From positions 1 to 8,910 of the forward strand of contig JAGLBQ010000279.1 in assembly GCA_023146675.1 (NCBI GenBank): DNA of 8,910 bases, given 5' to 3'. This document shows, one piece after another, positions 1-7,251 of the stretch (position 1 is its first letter; each line of letters opens with the position of its first letter). The notes beneath the pieces are model-generated. The model did not search any database and had not been told where the DNA came from. It saw nothing but the letters and a program-made list of their open reading frames with translations. The DNA is from Cocleimonas sp. (GTDB lineage Bacteria; Pseudomonadota; Gammaproteobacteria; Thiotrichales; Thiotrichaceae). A program made the translations under genes and the position numbers.

Positions 1-506
1 ACAAACACCTCGGTTAGCACATGATGCTGATGTGCTATCTGGGTTAATGTTTTGATTTCTTCAAGATTTAATTCACGTGATAAATTGAGTCGTGACGCAC
101 CAATTTTAGCCAGAAAAGCAACCTGCCCCGCATTAACCGTGGTTAATTGGGTCGATGCGTGCAAATCAAGCGTTGGGAAGTGTTTTTTAACCAGATTAAA
201 CAACCCCAAATCCTGCACAATAATACCGTCAATACGTGTATTAACGAGTCTATTTAACAGCTTAAATAGCGCGGGAATTTCCTGCTCCAGAATCACCACA
301 TTAATGGTTAAAAACACTTCGCAGTTATGTTTATGCGCTAAACGTAAAATACCAATTAGATGATCAAAAGAAAGATTAGTCGCACGATTACGCGCATTAA
401 AGGTATCCAAACCACAATAAACTGCATTTGCCCCCGCCACTATCGCCGCTTTAATCGCCTCTACATCGCCGCCTGGGGCTAATAACTCAAGTTTTTTTAC
501 ATTCAT
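1..506 (-). CDS. U32 'peptidase' family protein, RlhA/TrhP-like (N-terminal part, runs off left edge)
   Basis: The first 168 residues of a protein starting at ATG 504-506; the gene continues past the left edge. Visible family hallmarks are LELLAPGGDVEAIKAA at residues 6-21, then GANAVYCGLDTFNARN, the segment IDGIIVQDLGL, LHASTQ, and SRELNLEEI shortly before the edge. This order (LLxPAG, GADAVYxG, DxxIVQDxG, HxSxQ, SRELxLxEI) is that of the U32 family, which includes E. coli RlhA (5-hydroxycytidine formation in 23S rRNA) and TrhP (tRNA uridine hydroxylation). 'Peptidase' is a historical label. The family's conserved cysteine region should lie just beyond the edge, so RlhA, TrhP or another subgroup cannot be decided. 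No good Shine-Dalgarno sequence is seen. The start rests on the conserved N-terminus. The gene lies 163 bases downstream of the DUF945 gene on the same strand, with no clear terminator between them. Confidence 0.88.
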   Translation of the reverse strand, partial: MNVKKLELLAPGGDVEAIKAAIVAGANAVYCGLDTFNARNRATNLSFDHLIGILRLAHKHNCEVFLTINVVILEQEIPALFKLLNRLVNTRIDGIIVQDLGLFNLVKKHFPTLDLHASTQLTTVNAGQVAFLAKIGASRLNLSRELNLEEIKTLTQIAHQHHVLTEVF

Positions 507-669
507 AATTAGGTCGTTCTGTAGAAATACTGCGTATAACGTCTATTCATAAGTTATGCTTTACTCCCACTCCAGCCATTGCATAAACCTATAACCTGTA
601 CTCACGTTTCTACGCATCAAATAGTGGAAATTGTAATATAGCCCTTATAAAACTCGTGGCGTACAACTC

Positions 670-2262
670 TTATTCTGTCACCGCCGCCTCCCCTTTCATT
701 GGTTTAATTTTTTCAATAATCTCATTAGGCACACCTTGCGCTTTAAGATCTTCTGCGCTTTGCTTGGATAACTCCTCAAGTAACTCCGCAGGAATACCCT
801 CCATTGGTACTCCTGCACCTTCTGGCAATTCTACCCCAGCGGGCAATTCATCATCCCCACCGCCTAACCCTAACGCTTCCATTAGGCTAATAAAGTCATC
901 AACACTTATTGATTTTCCATTTAAATCAATCCCATCGGTCTTAAAAACTGCATTCAAACTATAATTATCTGCATTTTCAGCAATCACTCCTTTCTCAACT
1001 AACGAGGGAATAAAAAATGCGGCGGGTGTTGAGGTAAGCATTGCTTTTGGTGCCGTAAAATCAATCTTTCCGTTAACTAATTTTTGGAGAGCTGCCAAGC
1101 CTCCCATTGCCAGCTCCTCAAGATTAATATCAGTACTATTGCCAATATAGCGCGCCTCAATATCGAGCAATGAACCGCCTTGTTGCGAAGCGATATCAGC
1201 CGTTACTTGCAATTCTGTTTTATCTTTTTTCAGCGTATTTTGTACTGCTGCAATCATAATATTGGGTAAATTTTGCAGTTTACTCATCAACTCTTCTTGC
1301 TCAGCCCCATTCATGCCACTCAGCGCACTTGATTGTAACTGTTGGACATCTTTTTGAACCGCCGCCAACTGCTCCAATCCTTTGATCTGAAATGCTTTAA
1401 ATGAAGTGCTGAGTTTAATCTCACTAATATCCACAGGCGCTTCAATATTTGATGCCAGCAGTTTTATATCGCCATCCAGAGCCTCATTATCACTTGCCCT
1501 ACGTGTATCACTAGAAAAATCAAGACCAAAACTAACGGGAGGCACCTCATTACCTGTGATTTTTACCGAAGGTGTTGCAAAATGACTGGTTCCAATCATC
1601 TGACCTGCCACCATACCCTGCATATCGACGTCAATAGTAGATGCTGATACATCTATGTTTAAACCATCATCAATAATATGTACGGCGCCAATGGTACCTT
1701 TTGCCGTTCCCATTAGAGTAGCTTTATTGATAGCACCCGCGACATAAAGACCGTCTTTCAAGCTAAAACGTGATTCACCCTCCTTAAGCTCAATCGCAGG
1801 AATACTCAGATCATAATCAGAACTATCATTGATGCCAAAAGTAATATTGCCACTCAGCGGGCTTTTATCAGCAAATAATCTTTTCATTATATCTTGAGTT
1901 TCTGGCTTTAGTGAACTGACATCCAGCTCAGAGTAAATATGCGCAGTACCAAAGCCCAGCGTGCCATTAGCAAATAAAACAGGTCCATGTGAAATGGTGT
2001 TATTGAACTGAACGTCACCAAGTAATTCATCAATAACTGGATCACCCGTATTGAGGTGCACTACCGTTGTTGCAGTTGATTTTAAAAAGGATTTTTTATA
2101 ATCCTTAATATAATAATGAGTCTCCAAGCCCATGTCAGCACCTGCATTTTTAGTATTTTTTAGATAGGTTTTAAACAGTGACTCAGTCTCATTGCCAATA
2201 AACCATGTAGAACCAGCCCAAGCAAAGATAAGGAACAAAATTAAGATAAGTATTTTTTTCAT
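670..2262 (-). CDS. DUF945 / YdgA-type envelope protein
   Basis: A 530-residue protein with a short Lys-Lys start followed by one hydrophobic helix (about residues 4-20, LILILFLIFAWAGSTWF). This suggests an inner-membrane anchor or uncleaved signal with the rest in the periplasm. The segments after it, including the early 'TYLKN' region, KSFLKSTATTVVHLNTG, FNNTISHGPVLF and a long beta-rich middle, have the pattern of DUF945 proteins such as E. coli YdgA (about 500 residues). No catalytic motif is seen and the biochemical role is unknown. The C-terminal 75 residues include a Gly/Pro/Glu-rich linker (LGLGGGDDELPAGVELPEG) and then a charged helical tail, which may be lineage-specific. The Shine-Dalgarno is weak: an A-rich tract precedes ATG 2260-2262. 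It is transcribed away from icd. Family assignment is good; function is unknown. Confidence 0.8.
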   Translation of the reverse strand: MKKILILILFLIFAWAGSTWFIGNETESLFKTYLKNTKNAGADMGLETHYYIKDYKKSFLKSTATTVVHLNTGDPVIDELLGDVQFNNTISHGPVLFANGTLGFGTAHIYSELDVSSLKPETQDIMKRLFADKSPLSGNITFGINDSSDYDLSIPAIELKEGESRFSLKDGLYVAGAINKATLMGTAKGTIGAVHIIDDGLNIDVSASTIDVDMQGMVAGQMIGTSHFATPSVKITGNEVPPVSFGLDFSSDTRRASDNEALDGDIKLLASNIEAPVDISEIKLSTSFKAFQIKGLEQLAAVQKDVQQLQSSALSGMNGAEQEELMSKLQNLPNIMIAAVQNTLKKDKTELQVTADIASQQGGSLLDIEARYIGNSTDINLEELAMGGLAALQKLVNGKIDFTAPKAMLTSTPAAFFIPSLVEKGVIAENADNYSLNAVFKTDGIDLNGKSISVDDFISLMEALGLGGGDDELPAGVELPEGAGVPMEGIPAELLEELSKQSAEDLKAQGVPNEIIEKIKPMKGEAAVTE

Positions 2263-2327
2263 TTATATTTTTTAGAAATTAGTTCGGAAGTCGCAATCAT
2301 ATAACCTATAAGACTTAAAGAGTAGAT

Positions 2328-2357
2328 ATTATATTGTTTCGCCTAGTCAGGTATAAT
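2328..2357. promoter_or_regulatory. Mirrored divergent promoter between the DUF945 gene and icd
   Basis: Two perfect -10 hexamers lie in inverted orientation: TATAAT at 2352-2357 reading toward icd, and ATTATA at 2328-2333, which is TATAAT on the minus strand reading toward the DUF945 gene. With a 17-base spacer, the icd -35 would be TTATAT (2329-2334) and the minus-strand -35 would be TTATAC (2351-2356). Each -10 then overlaps the other promoter's -35. Both -35 boxes are poor matches to TTGACA. For icd, transcription would start near 2364, giving a leader of about 30 bases. This is inferred from consensus only. Confidence 0.5.
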
Positions 2358-2380
2358 CCGCGCCAATAATTATTCAAATG

Positions 2381-2385
2381 AGGAA
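2381..2385 (+). promoter_or_regulatory. Ribosome binding site of icd
   Basis: AGGAA lies nine bases before ATG 2395. It supports this start, as does the following MSRIIYTKTDEAPALATYS, which is the conserved N-terminus of monomeric isocitrate dehydrogenases. Confidence 0.7.
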
Positions 2386-2394
2386 ATACCAATA

Positions 2395-4611
2395 ATGTCA
2401 AGAATCATCTACACCAAAACTGACGAAGCACCTGCACTGGCAACCTATTCTTTTTTGCCGATTGTGCAAGCATTCACCAACGCTGCCGATGTCGAGGTTG
2501 TAAGCAAGGATATTTCCCTTGCAGGTCGCATTATTGCTAATTTTCCTGATAATTTAAGCGATGAGCAAAAAATAGGTGATGCACTGACAGAACTAGGGGA
2601 ACTAGCAAAAACAGCGGATGCTAATATTATTAAATTACCCAATATCAGCGCTTCTATTTCACAATTAAAGGTAGCCATTAAAGAATTACAAACACATGGT
2701 TATGAAATTCCTGATTATCCTGAAAGCGCTAAAACAGAGCAAGAAAAAGACATTCAAACACGTTATGCCAAAGTCTTAGGGAGTGCCGTGAATCCTGTAT
2801 TACGTGAAGGCAATGCAGATCGTCGCGTGGCAGCACCCGTAAAAGCATATGCACAAGCTAATCCACATCGTATGGGTAAATGGAGTGAAAATTCAAAATC
2901 ACATGTAACCAGTATGCAGGATGGTGATTTTTACTCCAGTGAACAGTCCGTTATGCTGACTGCTGCGGATGATGTGAAGATTCAATTTACAGATACCGAA
3001 GGTAAATCCACCCTGCTTAAAGCATCAACGCCATTATTGGCAGGTGAAGTAATTGATGCATCTTGCATGAATGTAAAAGCATTGTGCGCCTACTGTGAAG
3101 AGGCAATGCAGAGCGCTAAAGAGAATAATGTTTTACTCTCCCTGCATCTAAAAGCAACCATGATGAAAATTTCAGACCCAATTATATTTGGGCATGTGGT
3201 TAGTGTATTTTTTAAAAATGTCTTTAGCAAGCATGAAGCTATCTTTAACGAACTGGGGATTACAGCGAAGCTAGGCATGACTGACTTACAGTCAAAAATT
3301 GAGAGCCTGCCTGTAGAACAAAAAGCAGAAATTGAGGCAGATATTAAAGCCGCTTATACAGCACGCCCTGAATTGGCAATGGTCGACTCAGATCATGGCA
3401 TTACTAATCTGCATGTGTCTAGCGATGTGATTGTTGATGCCTCTATGCCAGCAGCAATACGCTCATCAGGTATGATGTGGGGGCCTGATGGCAGATTAAA
3501 AGACACGAAAGCAATGATTCCTGATCGTTGCTATGCAGGTATTTATCAAGCAACGATTGAGTTTTGCAAACAACATGGTGCTTTTGATGTGACCACAATG
3601 GGCAATGTTGCCAATGTTGGATTAATGGCGCAAAAGGCTGAAGAATACGGCTCACATGATAAAACCTTTGAAATGAGCGCAAAGGGTAACGTTGAAGTGA
3701 TTGATGCATCAGGCAAAACATTAATGTCGCATAAGGTAGAAAAAGGCGATATTTGGCGCATGTGTCAAACTAAAGATGCCGCGATAAAAGATTGGGTAAA
3801 ATTAGCCGTAAACCGTGCCCGTGCCACGGGAAAGCCAGCCATTTTCTGGCTAGATGAAAACCGCGCCCATGACCGTATATTAATGGAAAAAGTGAAACAA
3901 TATCTACCAGAGCACGACATAGATGGCTTAGCGCTTCAAACCATGTCACCCATTGAAGCCACCCAACACACGTTAGAACGCATTAAGGCAGGAAAAGACA
4001 CCATTTCTGTCACAGGTAATGTACTCCGTGACTATCTAACCGATTTATTCCCTATTTTAGAACTCGGAACTAGCGCAAAAATGCTCTCAATCGTACCATT
4101 ACTCGCAGGCGGTAGCTTATTTGAAACAGGTGCAGGCGGCTCAGCACCTAAGCATGTACAGCAGTTCGTAGAAGAAAATCATCTACGTTGGGATTCATTA
4201 GGTGAATATTTAGCATTAGGTGTCTCGCTAGAAGACTTAGCCGCTAAAACAGATAATCTAAAAGCACAAATATTGGCTGATACTTTAAGCGAAGCCACTG
4301 CAAACTACCTTGAAAATAACAATGCTCCATCACGTAAAGTCAACGAGTTGGATAATCGTGGCAGTAGTTTTTATCTCGCAATGTATTGGGCGCAGGCGCT
4401 AGCAGAACAGAATCAGGATACTGATTTAAAAACACGCTTTGAATCACTAGCACAACAATTACTAGAGAATGAAGCTAAAATTGTTGATGAGTTAAATGCA
4501 GTGCAAGGAAAAGAGGTGGACTTAGGTGGCTATTATCAGCCTGATGAAATGCTCATGAAAAAGGTAATGCGCCCTAGTGAAACATTTAATCAAGCATTAG
4601 CTGGGATATAA
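2395..4611 (+). CDS. icd: Monomeric NADP-dependent isocitrate dehydrogenase
   Basis: A 738-residue cytoplasmic enzyme of the monomeric IDH type, converting isocitrate and NADP+ to 2-oxoglutarate, CO2 and NADPH. Length matches the family (about 740 in Azotobacter vinelandii). From memory of that enzyme, a constant offset of two places the expected residues here. Substrate and metal sites: S130, R137 and R143 (GSAVNPVLREGNADRR), K253 (LHLKATMMKISDP), D348 (VDASMPA), Y418, R545, D546 and D550 (LRDYLTD). NADP contacts: H587 (APKHVQQ), R598 and R647 (PSRKVNELDNRGS). All are present, so the enzyme looks intact and NADP-specific. It is unrelated in fold arrangement to the dimeric E. coli Icd and would not be controlled by AceK in the same way. 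It appears monocistronic, with its own promoter and ribosome site. No classical terminator follows; an inverted-repeat element begins 18 bases after the stop. Confidence 0.97.
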   Translation: MSRIIYTKTDEAPALATYSFLPIVQAFTNAADVEVVSKDISLAGRIIANFPDNLSDEQKIGDALTELGELAKTADANIIKLPNISASISQLKVAIKELQTHGYEIPDYPESAKTEQEKDIQTRYAKVLGSAVNPVLREGNADRRVAAPVKAYAQANPHRMGKWSENSKSHVTSMQDGDFYSSEQSVMLTAADDVKIQFTDTEGKSTLLKASTPLLAGEVIDASCMNVKALCAYCEEAMQSAKENNVLLSLHLKATMMKISDPIIFGHVVSVFFKNVFSKHEAIFNELGITAKLGMTDLQSKIESLPVEQKAEIEADIKAAYTARPELAMVDSDHGITNLHVSSDVIVDASMPAAIRSSGMMWGPDGRLKDTKAMIPDRCYAGIYQATIEFCKQHGAFDVTTMGNVANVGLMAQKAEEYGSHDKTFEMSAKGNVEVIDASGKTLMSHKVEKGDIWRMCQTKDAAIKDWVKLAVNRARATGKPAIFWLDENRAHDRILMEKVKQYLPEHDIDGLALQTMSPIEATQHTLERIKAGKDTISVTGNVLRDYLTDLFPILELGTSAKMLSIVPLLAGGSLFETGAGGSAPKHVQQFVEENHLRWDSLGEYLALGVSLEDLAAKTDNLKAQILADTLSEATANYLENNNAPSRKVNELDNRGSSFYLAMYWAQALAEQNQDTDLKTRFESLAQQLLENEAKIVDELNAVQGKEVDLGGYYQPDEMLMKKVMRPSETFNQALAGI

Positions 4612-4629
4612 AACAAAAAACTGAGGGTT

Positions 4630-4732
4630 TAATACCAATTCTAATAGTGCATCTTCGCTCGACCCAAAAGGTTAAGTTATGCTATTAGCATTGGCACTAA
4701 AATGGCATTTGGATATTTTAGAATGGGTATTA
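4630..4732. mobile_element. MITE-like element with terminal inverted repeats
   Basis: The left end TAATACCAATTCTAATA (4630-4646) and the reverse complement of the right end, TAATACCCATTCTAAAA (from 4716-4732), match at 15 of 17 positions. The span is 103 bases and encodes nothing. It may be read as ATACC...GGTAT flanked by TA at 4630-4631 and 4731-4732, which would fit a TA target duplication as made by IS630/Tc1-mariner-type transposases. Internally there is a 5-bp hairpin ATGCT/AGCAT (4679-4683 and 4687-4691) and a nested inverted pair TAGTGC (4645-4650) and GCACTA (4694-4699). It fills most of the gap between convergent icd and the small membrane gene. Copy number in the genome is unknown. 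It could instead be a degenerate bidirectional terminator or a chance repeat. Confidence 0.5.
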
Positions 4733-5218
4733 GCCTCTTACGCTATCTATTCTTCGCCCGTGAATCACTCGCCAAAAATAAACCACCGAAACAACCCCAA
4801 GCCATATAAAGAGCAAATCCCCCCAATCAAAGTGCCCGTTTTCAAGGTAACGATTGATATTATTAAATAACCAAAAATCATAGGATTCGCTATTTTCTGA
4901 TCTTTCTTTCAGCTGTAAAATCTCAAAGGCTGAATCTACAACACCCCAAAAAAGACTCCATTGCACCACGGCTCGGGTGGTGAGATTATCCGTAATTAAG
5001 ATGCTATAGAACGTCATAAAGACAATATGACAATAGCTGGTTAAGGCATAGACTATGGTGAGAAGAATTCCATTTTCGATATTAAACTTATAGGCTTCAA
5101 TGCGCCAACTACCGAGTGTGATAAAATGGAATTTATTAGGATACAGAAATGCGTAGCAAGCGATACCTAGCACTAAGAAAAAGGTAGCAACGAGAAAGAC
5201 CTTTTTTCTGATACTCAT
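4730..5218 (-). CDS. Small four-helix membrane protein, weakly VanZ-like
   Basis: A 162-residue protein. There are two in-frame ATGs, at 5222-5224 and 5216-5218. AGGA (minus strand, about 5227-5230) lies only 2 bases from the first but 8 from the second, so I prefer 5218 (MSIRKKVFL...). Four hydrophobic segments are visible: about residues 6-26 (FLVATFFLVLGIACYAFLY), 48-73 (GILLTIVYALTSYCHIVF), 83-98 (WSLFWGVVDSAFEIL) and 133-153 (WGDLLFIWLGVVSVVYFW). The acidic FEILQ, and NGHFDWGDLLFIWLG before the last helix, resemble the FDxxDxxxNxxG region of VanZ-like proteins, but the match is weak and the function is unknown. It starts about 60 bases after the rho stop on the same strand, so it may be cotranscribed with rho. 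Its TAA stop lies in the right end of the adjacent inverted-repeat element. Confidence 0.7.
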   Translation of the reverse strand: MSIRKKVFLVATFFLVLGIACYAFLYPNKFHFITLGSWRIEAYKFNIENGILLTIVYALTSYCHIVFMTFYSILITDNLTTRAVVQWSLFWGVVDSAFEILQLKERSENSESYDFWLFNNINRYLENGHFDWGDLLFIWLGVVSVVYFWRVIHGRRIDSVRG

Positions 5219-5280
5219 TGTCATTTTCCTTGGTAGCTATAATACGCAAGAGTAGAATGAGCCTTTTCCTCTGACCTAAA

Positions 5281-6537
5281 TTAACCTTTCATTGCGTTGA
5301 AAAAGTCATCATTTGTTTTAGTTGCTTGGAAGCGTTCAAATAAGAATTCCATTGACTCCACTTCATCCATCGGATGTAGGAATTTACGCAGCACCCAGAG
5401 CGCTTGCAGTTCTTCATCATCCACTAACAAGTCTTCACGACGCGTACCTGAGCGATTAATATTGATTGCAGGATAAACACGTTTTTCAGCAATACGTCGA
5501 TCTAGGTGAACTTCTGAATTACCTGTTCCCTTAAACTCTTCATAGATAACTTCATCCATTTTAGAGCCTGTATCGATCAATGCTGTTGCCAGAATGGTTA
5601 AACTTCCACCTTCTTCAATATTACGTGCCGCACCAAAGAAGCGTTTCGGACGATGTAATGCGTTAGCATCAACACCACCTGTTAGCACCTTACCTGAAGA
5701 AGGTACAACCATATTGTAGGCACGTGCTAAACGGGTAATAGAATCAAGTAGAATAATAACGTCTTGTTTGTGCTCAACTAAGCGCTTGGCTTTTTCAATT
5801 ACCATTTCTGCCACTTGTACATGGCGGGTTGCGGGCTCATCAAACGTTGATGAAACCACTTCGCCTTGTACCATCCGCGACATTTCTGTAACTTCTTCTG
5901 GACGCTCATCAATGAGCAAAACGATCAAATAAGAGTCAGGATGATTAGTTGCGATGCTTTGCGCAATATTTTGCAGCATCATCGTTTTACCCGCCTTGGG
6001 AGGGGCGATAATCAAACCACGCTGTCCTTTACCTATTGGCGCAACAATATCAATAATGCGTGCCGTAATATCTTCGGTACTGCCATTCCCGCGCTCTAGA
6101 CGCATACGCTCATCAGGATGTAACGGCGTCAGATTTTCAAATAGGATTTTATTACGCGAACTGTCTGGCGCTTCCATATTGATTAAATCTACTTTCAATA
6201 AAGCAAAGTAGCGTTCGTTGTCACGGGGGGTACGTATTTTTCCTGCGATGGTATCGCCTGTGCGTAAGCCAAAGCGACGTATTTGACTGGGAGAGACGTA
6301 AATATCATCCGCTCCTGCAACGTAATTGCTATCATAAGAGCGTAAAAATCCAAAGCCATCTTGAAGAATTTCTAATGTGCCATCGCCGTATATGTCCTCC
6401 CCTTTCTTTGCGAGTACTTTGAGGATAGCAAAGATGACATCCTGTTTGCGCGCGCGGGACATTCCTTTTACGCCAGAGGTTTTAGCAATTTCTAATATTT
6501 CAGAGGGGCTTTTATTCTTTAATTCGGTAAGATTCAT
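5281..6537 (-). CDS. rho: Transcription termination factor Rho
   Basis: A 418-residue hexameric RNA-dependent ATPase that ends transcription of untranslated RNA, almost colinear with the 419-residue E. coli protein. Domains: N-terminal helical part (1-47); RNA-binding OB fold with GFGFLR (61-66) and the primary-site segment to about 126; RecA-like ATPase from about 130. Visible motifs are Walker A PPKAGKT (179-185, K184), catalytic glutamate E211 in DERPEEV, Walker B ILLDS (D265), the Q loop with SGKVLTGG (281-288), the R loop DTGSK (322-326) and the arginine-finger R366 in NRSGTRR. All key residues are intact. The reading frame is open to a TTG at 6577-6579, but MNLTELKN at 6537 matches the conserved Rho N-terminus, so that ATG is chosen although neither site has a good Shine-Dalgarno. 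It lies downstream of trxA, a common gammaproteobacterial order. Confidence 0.98.
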   Translation of the reverse strand: MNLTELKNKSPSEILEIAKTSGVKGMSRARKQDVIFAILKVLAKKGEDIYGDGTLEILQDGFGFLRSYDSNYVAGADDIYVSPSQIRRFGLRTGDTIAGKIRTPRDNERYFALLKVDLINMEAPDSSRNKILFENLTPLHPDERMRLERGNGSTEDITARIIDIVAPIGKGQRGLIIAPPKAGKTMMLQNIAQSIATNHPDSYLIVLLIDERPEEVTEMSRMVQGEVVSSTFDEPATRHVQVAEMVIEKAKRLVEHKQDVIILLDSITRLARAYNMVVPSSGKVLTGGVDANALHRPKRFFGAARNIEEGGSLTILATALIDTGSKMDEVIYEEFKGTGNSEVHLDRRIAEKRVYPAININRSGTRREDLLVDDEELQALWVLRKFLHPMDEVESMEFLFERFQATKTNDDFFNAMKG

Positions 6538-6750
6538 TGAGTAGGGTGCTGCATTTTTTATATAATAGACATTATCCAAGGAGAGGATTTTTATACTATG
6601 GTGTATTTAGAGAATTCATCGCCAGAAATGACGAATTGAATGCGTTCACTTTGAACGTTTAGGTCTGTGATTTAGAGCAACGATAGCATGGGGTTTTGTA
6701 TTAGTCCAGTAGATGAAGACGCCAGACTGTAGTATTTTTATAGGTAGTTA
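6538..6750 (-). promoter_or_regulatory. rho leader region, C-rich and G-poor on the transcript
   Basis: Between rho and the trxA-rho hairpin there is no gene. Over 6601-6750 the rho-sense strand has 38 C and 19 G by hand count, and it carries a pyrimidine tract TCCTCTCC nearer the start codon. Low-structure, C-rich, G-poor RNA is what Rho loads on, and E. coli rho is known to limit its own expression by termination in its leader. An autogenous site is therefore plausible but inferred. A 6-bp inverted repeat, CGTTCA/TGAACG, sits at 6643-6657. Candidate -10 boxes such as TATAAA near 6590 lack a convincing -35. Confidence 0.35.
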
Positions 6751-6774
6751 ACAGGCAAATGATATTGCCTGTTA
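6749..6774 (-). terminator. Intergenic hairpin after trxA, without a U-tract
   Basis: TAACAGGCAA (6749-6758) and TTGCCTGTTA (6765-6774) form a perfect 10-bp stem with a 6-base loop, 15 bases after the trxA stop. On the trxA transcript it is followed by ACTACCTATAAAAA rather than a U-run, so it is not a classical intrinsic terminator. It may protect the trxA mRNA 3' end or act as a weak attenuator before rho. Confidence 0.45.
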
Positions 6775-6789
6775 GGGGTATACTCGCTA

Positions 6790-7110
6790 TTAAATATTTT
6801 GATCAATAAAAGCCATCAGTTGTGTCTTATTCAACATCCCTACTTTAGTTGCTTCCACTTCGCCCTCTTTAAAAAGCATGAGTGTTGGAATACCACGAAT
6901 GCCATATTTAGCAGGTATATCTTTATTATCATCAATATTAAGCTTGGCAATAACAACTTTATCACCGTATTCGTTAGAAATTTCTTCTAAAAGAGGACCT
7001 ATTGCTTTGCAAGGACCGCACCACTCTGCCCAATAATCGACTAAAACGGGTAGACTACTATTAATAACATCTTCTTCAAAAGAACTATCACTTAAATGAA
7101 CTATACTCAC
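6790..7110 (-). CDS. trxA: Thioredoxin
   Basis: A 106-residue cytoplasmic dithiol reductant (E. coli TrxA has 109), which reduces ribonucleotide reductase, methionine sulfoxide reductases and other targets using electrons from thioredoxin reductase. The active site is WCGPCK (residues 30-35; redox cysteines C31 and C34). The buried aspartate D25 is in VDYWAEW and the cis-proline P75 is in GIPTLMLF. The full thioredoxin fold is present with no signal peptide. The start codon is GTG (7108-7110), chosen because AAGGAG (minus strand, 7119-7124) lies eight bases upstream and the product then matches family length. It precedes rho on the same strand with a 252-base gap that contains a hairpin, and it is divergent from the DUF3108 gene. 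Confidence 0.98.
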   Translation of the reverse strand: MSIVHLSDSSFEEDVINSSLPVLVDYWAEWCGPCKAIGPLLEEISNEYGDKVVIAKLNIDDNKDIPAKYGIRGIPTLMLFKEGEVEATKVGMLNKTQLMAFIDQNI

Positions 7111-7118
7111 TGTTGTTT

Positions 7119-7124
7119 CTCCTT
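7119..7124 (-). promoter_or_regulatory. Strong ribosome binding site for the trxA GTG start
   Basis: CTCCTT on the plus strand reads AAGGAG on the mRNA, eight bases before GTG 7108-7110. This near-ideal site decides the GTG start; no in-frame ATG lies close by. Confidence 0.75.
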
Positions 7125-7251
7125 ATTTGTTTCGTAAATAAACCAGTATTAACTTACTTCAATTATTACGGTTGAAATGCATAATTCAAGCATTATTTAG
7201 TAATTTATTCACAATGATCACAAAGCTAGCTTACTGCCTTCAATCTCTTAA

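Noticed and set aside
52..363. 103-residue plus-strand frame
   Set aside because: It is antisense to the U32 gene, whose conserved motifs are unmistakable.
507..669. Search for a terminator and promoter between the DUF945 and U32 genes
   Set aside because: No stem followed by a T-run and no convincing -35/-10 pair on the minus strand; the two genes may be cotranscribed, but this cannot be shown.
656..964. 102-residue Ser/Pro-rich plus-strand frame
   Set aside because: It is the shadow of the Gly/Pro/Glu-rich C-terminal segment of the DUF945 gene.
4679..4870. 63-residue plus-strand frame overlapping the small membrane gene
   Set aside because: It starts inside the inverted-repeat element, has no ribosome site, and is antisense to a gene with clear membrane-helix structure and a good ribosome site.
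6538..6579. 14-residue N-terminal extension of Rho from a TTG at 6577-6579
   Set aside because: The conserved Rho N-terminus MNLTELKN begins at 6537, the extension matches nothing known in Rho, and the TTG has no Shine-Dalgarno sequence.
6598..6639. 13-residue plus-strand frame preceded by AAGGAGAGG (6578-6586), antisense to the rho leader
   Set aside because: The spacing is 11 bases, the peptide is tiny and unremarkable, no plus-strand promoter is evident, and the purine run is explained as the complement of the pyrimidine tract in the rho leader.
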